A stretch of 64,000 nt of DNA from Amoebidium appalachense (lineage: Eukaryota > Ichthyosporea), in assembly GCA_963693365.1 (NCBI GenBank), contig CAVNZM010000012.1, forward strand, positions 4,650,001-4,714,000, read 5' to 3'. The notes below the pieces were generated by a model, which worked only from the letters and a program-made list of their open reading frames with translations, did no database searches and was not told the origin of the DNA. The translations under genes and the position numbers were made by a program. This document shows, piece after piece, positions 17,113-64,000 of the stretch; the stretch's first letter is position 1; the number at the start of each line of letters is the position of its first letter.

Positions 17113-18230
17113 TTTTCCTCAGGAAAAAACAAACGGATTTAGCCCCGGCAGCCTTTGTAATGGGAAATGCTGTGGCAGAATCTGCAGATCCACGAACACA
17201 ACTTCCACCATCAACTCACATACAAGCAAACCCGATGGTGCTGTGAATGTGTAGATTCTGCTTTATCAGGTCATTTCAAACATGCGAAAGAGACTGATAC
17301 TCTTGGTACATGAGTGCGTGTGTACGTGAGTGCGTGTGACTAAAATTTAAAAAAATCTAAATAGCTCCTCTTCAAAGTCATCGCGGCTTCATACGAGTGA
17401 AGGAATAAGACTGATTTGTAGATCTGATATGGCACTTCAGTCACGGCCCTCTGATCGAGAGGCCTCCCGTGCTTCAGTTGGCACAAGTTGACACACGGTG
17501 GCTCACAGACTTTACACCGCTGGCCACTTGTGTCATTGCGCTAATAATAGGTCTGATCCTGAGAGAGTAGATAGGCCCTGTTGATGGCGAAAGATAAGAA
17601 TGTGCAAGTTTGGTCGATACACCTGCCATAAATGGCAGGTAAAATGCTGATTGGCTACCCCCGAACTGCTCCAAAAGCAATATTAATCATCCGGATGGTC
17701 AACCCTCCTGAAATGCGAGTGTTGCTGTGCATATAAAGATAGCAACTTGGTACGGGTGTATATATTGATTTTTCCCATAAATTTCTACATTATTACTTGT
17801 TGTGTTTTTAGCTTTAACAATTTCTCTGTCGACGTGTTCCCTACAGTACTGTGCAAGGGCATATATGCATCCGTGCATAGTTCGAGTCTTTTGTTTGCGT
17901 CTCACGAGTCACGGACGGTGGCTTTGGAGCGAGTCGTGCAAATCCGCGCTAGCTGGTACAAATCTATATGAAGGCCTTCCGATACATAGACTGTAACAAA
18001 GTCGGCAAAGTTTCGTTTTTTCCTCTCAGTAACAGCTTTACGGGCCCTTTTGATGATAGCGGGATTGCTGGGACCCTGGCCAATCTTTTAGTGTGTTATT
18101 AAACTTTTCAAGTGCTAGTTGTGACTTATAAGAGCTGAAACGGTTAAAATTCAACGCTAACCCTCCTTTACCGTGCTTCCAGTGTGAATTAAGCATACAG
18201 TGCATCCACTTCTTCATCTCATAAAAAATA
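16830..18230. promoter_or_regulatory. Divergent intergenic region, BCKDK / calpain
   Basis: About 1.4 kb, unusually free of microsatellites, separates two head-to-head start codons, so both promoters should lie here. It contains an inverted CCAAT (ATTGG at 17650-17654) and a perfect 9-bp-arm palindrome centred on CCATAAATGG (17621-17640). No TATA box was assigned. Confidence 0.45.
17621..17640. repeat. Palindrome centred on CCATAAATGG
   Basis: ACCTGCCAT / AA / ATGGCAGGT: 9-bp perfect arms around a CArG-like decamer, in the BCKDK/calpain divergent promoter region. Confidence 0.65.
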
Positions 18231-29673
<11,443 letters not shown>

Positions 29674-29803
29674 CGTCATTCTGTGCACAAATTCCATGAC
29701 GCCGTGTCACCCTAAAAAGGGCGCCAAGAGCTGAAGTGTATGTCGACATCGGTATTTGACACAATTTGATTGAGTCTCTTGATTGGTGAGACGCATTTGA
29801 GAA
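29674..29803. promoter_or_regulatory. 130-bp tandem spacer, calpain / LIM-like gene
   Basis: This is the whole gap between the calpain stop and the proposed LIM-like start. No AATAAA is present, but an inverted CCAAT (ATTGG, about 29782-29786) lies about 20 bp before the ATG. Either the promoter is very compact or the transcripts overlap. Confidence 0.35.
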
Positions 29804-37735
<7,932 letters not shown>

Positions 37736-38912
37736 GCCGGGGGCGGTACCGCACTGGCTACAAACATATCATTGTAGCTGGGCTCGGCCCCAAAGCCACG
37801 AGGCTGCTATGTAGGGCAAGAGAGTCAATCAAAGCCAAATACACCGTTCTGCCATCTTCTTACCCGATTTTGGTATATTCCTACTTTTTTACTTGTTTTA
37901 TATAAACCTTTTTCTTGCGCGCCTGTGCTTCCCGCCCAAATTTCCATATTTGGCTAATCAGTGCGATCGCGCGCGAGTAATTGGTTCATACGAATTCTTT
38001 TTTGTATGTAGACAGGTTATCCTTCTTTGATACCTGTAGGAGATATATACAATTTCAAATTTGCCCCCTGTTTTGTGACTGCAATATCGTTATTTCAGAA
38101 GTGATTTGGTAAATATCTTTTCTTAGCCCACACAGAGTCTCAGACTCTTTAGTAATACTATGTTCAGACGCTTTAGTGATACTATGTGCTTGAGGGCACA
38201 AATTTCAGCATGTAGAAGATGTTAACCGTTCAGTCATTGATGATTTTATAATAAGGGTGAATAAACGTGGCACAGCACTGCATATGAATTCTTAATAATA
38301 AGTTCGTTTAACTGCTACCGCACAATGATAACGGTTAACGCGTACACGAGGGGAGGGGGGGGGGGGGGGGGGGTCGCACACTCACAGTATCCTATATGTT
38401 TCCGTGTATTATCCAATAGACATGCCTAAACCCCAATCCGCGTACCAGCGCGTAGGCTGAGCATGCAAGTTCACAGCTGGTAATGTGGTGTTACACGGTC
38501 ATTTTAACAGCCTGAGGGCAGTGTATATGTATTGCACATAATAACACTTGGTGATCATATACATAGTGCTGATGGTGGGAGCAATTGGGTGTAACAGGTG
38601 GGCGTGGGAGATGTTGTGGGCGTGCGAGGGGATATTTCTACAAAAAAATAACTTGTCGAATGGATATCCAGAAGCAGTGATCCACATATATGTAAAGTTA
38701 CACAACACGCATGTTGGTGTACTCGCTACACATGTGAAGATTGCTAGGGGAAAGAGATTCCATGTGTGTGTTCATGAGTACATGGGTACATGTGCATGTA
38801 TACAGGCACACACACGTATACAGGCACAGGCACAGGCACAGGCACACACACACACACACACACTATATATATGTATCCCCCGGCGACTAAACTGGGGAAA
38901 AAAAAAAGCTTC
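37736..38912. other. Convergent intergenic region, LIM-like gene / AHSA1
   Basis: AT-rich, mostly unique sequence with a poly-G run near 38353-38373 and a short GGCACA/CA array (38818-38864). No exon was seen on either strand. Confidence 0.5.
38260..38265 (+). promoter_or_regulatory. Candidate poly(A) signal AATAAA, LIM-like gene
   Basis: AATAAA lies about 525 bp past the LIM-like stop, in unique AT-rich sequence. Confidence 0.35.
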
Positions 38913-47804
<8,892 letters not shown>

Positions 47805-49116
47805 CTTTACGTCTTAGTTGCTGTAGGCACGCAATGATACCAGTAACACTGTTCTGGAAACAAGCACACGAAGGCAGGTCCCATTTTTGTACTTTTCGCG
47901 CGCTCGTTTCCGGAGGCATCACTGATCGGCCGGCGATACCGGGGTGTATAATAAAACAATCTACACCAATGAAAGCTCATTACAAAAACTAAAAAGAAAA
48001 CAAGAAAGATTGAAATTTTAAACAAAGATTCAGAAGCTTAAACTCATGCACTGTTGTTAGATGATGGGGTGGGAGACGAAACGGAATTTGAAAGGTTCGC
48101 GATCCTTTCAGGCATAGCCTGGCTGGTCCCCTCTCAGGACAAAAAGATGCGCAAACAATAAGACAGTTTAGTAAGCCAGAAATGAAAAGGATGGTAGTTG
48201 TAAAAAACAAGTTTCGTGGGAATATGTTCTTCTTTTTAGGAAGCGAAGTTCATTTCAGTATGTACATTGTAGAGGGCGGCCCTATGATACCCCGGCGGCC
48301 GCTTTCATGATCACGGCTTCAAGTTGAACTTTCCGGACAAAGACCTTCATGAACTTATATTGGGACAGCACTTACAAACCGATCTCTAAAATTTAAAAAA
48401 CTTGTTATTGCCCTTTAAACATACCTTTAACCAATTGAAAAGCGAAGCAGAATATACAATATCTCCGTATCCAATTCCTGCTAATGCCTACAAAAAGGCC
48501 CTTTGCACGTGTGTCTCAGCCACTTTTTCTTTTTCTTTGGTAAGTGAACTTGGTCGAGCCGAACTTGTGCGTCTGTGTTTTTCCGACCTCGTGTATCTTG
48601 TACTCCTTCTCCTTCCCTTGCAGTCATACCCACTTACTTACTCTATCCCTTTTGTTCTTTCCTTCAGTTTGTCTTTTCTTCCTTTCCTTTTAATATCGGG
48701 TTGTTCTGATGCCTAGCACTGGGAACTGATTATTATGATCGACACTCAAAGAAAAGCAGAAATTTCTTCTGAACGACCCCGAGAACATGCATGCTTGATC
48801 TAGTTGTTGTCGAGCGTGCCCTAACCGCCTAATTGTCCTGTACACAGTTTTTGGGTCGAGGAACTCCCACCGACCCGGCGTTTGACTAGGCTCTGCACGT
48901 GTTCTGTGGTCCTTTCTTCCCCCCTTCCTCGTGCTCTTTCTCTCTTTCCCCACCTTCCCCGCGGAGGCCCCCTCCTCCTCCCTTGCCCTTCACTTCTCAC
49001 TTCTTCCTTTGATGGTGCTTCTGGCACTTCATCACTTCCTCTCTTTAGCCCCTTCCCTTTTCGTTTCCTTTCCTTGTTTCCTTCTCTCTCCCCGTGTCCG
49101 TGGGCACGTGCAACAG

Positions 49117-49528
49117 CCTGACCACCTTGCTCCGTTATCTTCACCGTGTAAGGTAAGCAGCTGCTCCAGTCGTTTCACGGGCTCCAGTCACTTCACGTTA
49201 CAGCATTGCGTTCTGCTCTTCTGTGTGTCGGTGCCGAGATGATAACAACACAATGGACTAGAGTTTCTGAATGCCTTTGTGATTATTTTGCTTACTGAGC
49301 ACCTTGGTGGAGCAACTTGTTGTGCTTGCACACGTTGCCTTTTTCTAACTTTTTCCTATTGAACCTGCAGGTACTTCTATCCTGGTATCCGATTCGGTGA
49401 AGGGCAACACTTGATAGGTGAGCTTTCTGCCTGTGTATGTGCTTCTGTACCATGCCAGTAACGTATTTTTGGTTCCCTTTGCCATTTTGCTTGGTTCATA
49501 ACCAGGTGCGGTGAAAGCCATAGACTGA
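49117..49528 (+). CDS. Possible small unrecognised gene, last three exons
   Basis: Three segments join with matching phase and good splice sites: 49117-49152 (donor GTAAGC), 49371-49417 (acceptor CTGCAG, donor GTGAGC) and 49506-49528 ending in TGA. The joined reading, including RYFYPGIRFGEGQHL, has normal protein composition. I do not recognise it and found no upstream exon or start. It may be coding or a spliced non-coding RNA. Confidence 0.25.
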
Positions 49529-49659
49529 GTGATGGACACTTTTCAGCTTGGATGTCTATGAAGAGCTGCTAGATAGTATCTGACAAGGTCTGCTTCAAGC
49601 TTGCTGTTGTCAAAAGTTTCGGTGAGCTATCCGGCTGACAAACGTTTCTCCCCTTGCAG

Positions 49660-49713
49660 GTTGAGGAAGCTGAGCTTGAAGCTGTCAACACCATCAGGCA
49701 GCAATATGAATAA
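49660..49713 (+). other. Possible terminal exon with stop and AATAAA
   Basis: After a CTTGCAG acceptor, 17 codons (VEEAELEAVNTIRQQYE) run to TAA, and AATAAA follows at 49712-49717. It looks like the 3' end of a plus-strand gene, but its phase does not fit the preceding candidate exons without another splice choice. Confidence 0.2.
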
Positions 49714-50552
49714 TAAAAATGAAGGAATTAGACAACTTTGCCGAGTGTTGTGGTGTCTTTTGTTCCCTCTTCAGTGTTCTTGGTATATGTTTGCATGCTG
49801 GGTATGAACTGCGTAGTCAGGTGACTGTTTGTCGAGACAAATATGGAGTGTTTCGTCAAACATAATATATGCCAATAGTGTCAATAGCACAGAAGCATTC
49901 AATGCTCCGCTAAATGCTATCGGGTTTTTCGAAGTGCCTACTTTTACACGAACGTTCACAGAGTTAACCAAAGTGGCAATGGTGTGTTTTGGTTTGAGCT
50001 GCCACACTCGTCTCTGTGGAAAGTAAAGAAACCATGGTGTGAAGCACTTACAGGCCATGGCCGCGCAGAAAGTAAAGCTTGCACGCAATTACTTAAGACC
50101 TTACCTTACCATAGTCACCGTACTGCTTCAAAACTAAGCTGGTGCCTTTTAGAGGTGGTTAGATTTTGTGATTCGTCGGTGCTACATAGCGTATAGGTTC
50201 ACGGTTCTGAATTTCTAGTCACAACCCAACCTTACAACATAGCCATCATCCATCATAGATGAACAAGCCCTAGTTTTCTGAGTCATCCCAACGGCATACG
50301 GCAACGGGGGGGTTCATTGGAGTGCAGGTGCCATAGAAATTAATGCTCTGATTCATAGTAACCTAAAAGAACCACCCAAGCACACGGTACTCTCGTATAC
50401 ACATTGTCAGGAGCAGTTGCCTGAACACTGCCAGAACTTCAGTAGAATTAACACAAGTTGTAGGCCACCATGCATGTATAATGGGGAGGAATTCCTACTC
50501 CAAAGCATAGTAAGATCTAGATAGTTGACGACCAGCACGGTCAGACGGGAGG

Positions 50553-63977
<13,425 letters not shown>

Positions 63978-64000
63978 GTGTGTGTGTGTGTGTGTGTGTG

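Larger units (their letters stand above)
47805..50552. promoter_or_regulatory. Divergent intergenic region, AHSA1 / SEL1L
   Basis: 2.7 kb of mostly unique sequence between two head-to-head genes, nearly free of microsatellites. It should contain both promoters. It also holds splice-like segments and a stop-plus-AATAAA near 49711, hinting at a small third gene (see 49117-49528 and 49660-49713). Confidence 0.45.

Noticed and set aside
48821-49144. Minus-strand 107-codon Arg/Gly-rich ORF
   Set aside because: Low-complexity complement of a pyrimidine-rich stretch; no splice or family support.

Overview
This is nuclear DNA of an intron-rich eukaryote, probably a unicellular one. Six protein-coding genes, each cut into many short exons, can be assembled by homology and by matching splice phase. 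About 8 kb of the 64 kb is coding. The rest is mostly introns filled with (GT)n/(CA)n, (GA)n, poly-C/poly-G tracts and minisatellites. The gene set (BCKD kinase, calpain, LIM-like zinc protein, AHA1, SEL1L/HRD3, EGF protein) is general to eukaryotes. LIM-type zinc fingers plus a calpain would fit an opisthokont, amoebozoan or relative, but I cannot name the lineage.

Layout: (1) <1-3661 (+), 3' part of a secreted EGF-domain protein. (2) 5672-16829 (-), complete 14-exon mitochondrial branched-chain ketoacid dehydrogenase kinase, with one apparent single-base deletion in its ATP-binding DxGxG box. (3) 16830-18230, divergent intergenic region. (4) 18231-29673 (+), complete 18-exon short calpain with its Cys/His/Asn triad. 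(5) 29804-37735 (+), zinc protein with one LIM-like domain followed by five tandem half-LIM modules joined by exactly 11-residue linkers; it starts only 130 bp after the calpain stop. (6) 38913-47804 (-), complete 13-exon AHA1-type Hsp90 co-chaperone. (7) 47805-50552, divergent intergenic region that may hold a small unrecognised spliced gene. (8) 50553->63977 (+), SEL1L/HRD3-type ERAD protein with signal peptide and Sel1 repeats, running off the window.

The genes do not form one pathway. AHA1 and SEL1L, transcribed divergently, both serve protein quality control (cytosolic Hsp90 cycle and ER-associated degradation).

Non-coding highlights: splice sites that are the ends of microsatellites; a dispersed SINE-like repeat family ending in poly-C or C(n)A(n) tails; several clean minisatellites (20, 24, 42 and about 55 bp units); and hairpins centred on a CArG-like CCATAAATGG core. 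Homopolymer runs are so frequent that small indels should be suspected wherever a reading frame breaks. Exon coordinates were read by eye from splice consensus, phase and protein similarity; no alignment was run.
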